Shown: piece after piece, positions 5,778 to 6,228 of the stretch
Layout: every line of letters begins with the position of its first letter
Position numbering within the stretch: the first letter of the stretch is position 1
Assembly: GCA_025928125.1 (NCBI GenBank)
Contig: JAICKD010000215.1
Span: 1-6,228 of the forward strand
Source: Ktedonobacterales bacterium
Lineage (GTDB): Bacteria > Chloroflexota > Ktedonobacteria > Ktedonobacterales > JADMIN01
Reading direction: 5' to 3'
Length of the DNA: 6,228 bases
Program-made: the position numbers and the translations under genes
The notes under the pieces: model-generated
What the model was told of the DNA's origin: nothing
Databases searched by the model: none
The model's input: only the letters and a program-made list of their open reading frames with translations

Positions 5778-6228
5778 ACCATACGCGAATTGCGTGCCAG
5801 GCCGAACGTCTACAGCGCCATATCTATACAACTTCTGAATACGCTCAAGAGTTTCGCGGGAAGACAGACGACCATACGAAATGCCTACCGAGGTATTGTA
5901 GCGGGCGCGACACGCGCTGTCTATGGGGTGCGCATAGGCCTTTAGTTGGAGAAGGGGTAGTACTTGCGGGCGATATTGGCGGCGCCAAAAAACACTCGGA
6001 TGGGTGCAGCAAGAGTTGTCAGACAAATAAGGAGGAAGAATAAGAGCGAGCAGGAAGATGGACGCAAAGGCACAACGCCTAGATTACTCTGACTAGCCCC
6101 CGGCACATCGAGGCAGAAGTTGGATATAGCGGTGAGCGTTCAGTTTGGCGCTATAAGTGGGCTTGCTCAAAATCTCTACTTACCGAGGCTCTATCGGAGT
6201 CATTAGGGGCCAGGGAATAGATATCTAT
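5778..6228. other. AT-richer region of about 450 bases without a convincing gene
   Basis: This stretch is visibly less GC-rich than the housekeeping genes. I see no tRNA, CRISPR array or insertion-sequence end. On the plus strand AAGGAGGAAG (about 6028-6037) looks like a ribosome binding site but no start codon stands at a useful distance. On the minus strand two out-of-phase frames carry membrane-like segments: a GTG-started frame at 5942-6073 and another running from about 6026 to 5697. Neither start has a ribosome binding site. A minus-strand frame is also open from the right window edge to a TAG at 6151-6153, and may be chance. It may be gene debris or genuine intergenic DNA. Confidence 0.4.

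Noticed and set aside
5949..5992. Plus-strand GVVLAGDIGGAKK resembles the N-terminus of glucokinase (LAGDIGGTKT).
   Set aside because: It lacks a start codon at the right place (GTA instead of ATG or GTG), goes out of frame at a run of six A, and reaches stops soon after. Nine matching residues in GC-rich DNA can arise by chance. A frameshift-aware search showing further kinase homology would revive it.
5771..6043. A 90-codon plus-strand frame starting with ATG.
   Set aside because: It has no ribosome binding site, an unnatural composition rich in Cys, Arg and His, and overlaps the upstream control region of the small minus-strand gene.

Overview
This is a GC-rich bacterial stretch with four plus-strand genes or gene parts in fairly roomy single-gene transcription units. 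They are followed by one convergent small minus-strand gene and an AT-richer tail with no clear gene. The organism cannot be fixed from the sequence alone. The mix of recG, a class II lysS, a stand-alone MEDS-domain protein and GC-rich hairpin repeats between genes would fit a Chloroflexota-type bacterium (an inference, weakly held).

Layout, left to right. Positions 3-689 are the C-terminal part of RecG, the branch-migrating DNA helicase. Positions 691-760 hold two short hairpins that look like a dispersed intergenic repeat. Positions 919-2100 encode an unrecognised integral membrane protein with about eight helices. A perfect 10-bp-stem hairpin (2152-2174) and an extended -10 promoter (2193-2201) precede lysS, the lysyl-tRNA synthetase gene (2245-3729). 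A second strong hairpin (3734-3770) closes lysS. A near-consensus sigma70 promoter (3844-3872) then drives a leader of about 235 bases and a MEDS-domain sensory protein (4114-4773), which ends at a textbook intrinsic terminator (4797-4827). A Nudix hydrolase gene (4948-5454) follows. It converges on a 67-residue helical protein of unknown function on the minus strand (5516-5719). That gene has an excellent ribosome binding site and a 14-bp palindrome overlapping its probable -10 box.

The last 450 bases or so (5778-6228) are AT-richer and contain no convincing gene. They do show suggestive broken reading frames on the minus strand with two membrane-like segments.

The genes do not form one pathway. 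RecG, LysRS and the Nudix enzyme are housekeeping or nucleotide-hygiene functions. The MEDS protein is a self-contained regulated unit. The most unusual items are a lysine in place of the expected motif 3 arginine in LysRS, the long leader of the MEDS gene whose frame stays open upstream of the likely start, and the palindrome-controlled small gene next to possible gene debris.
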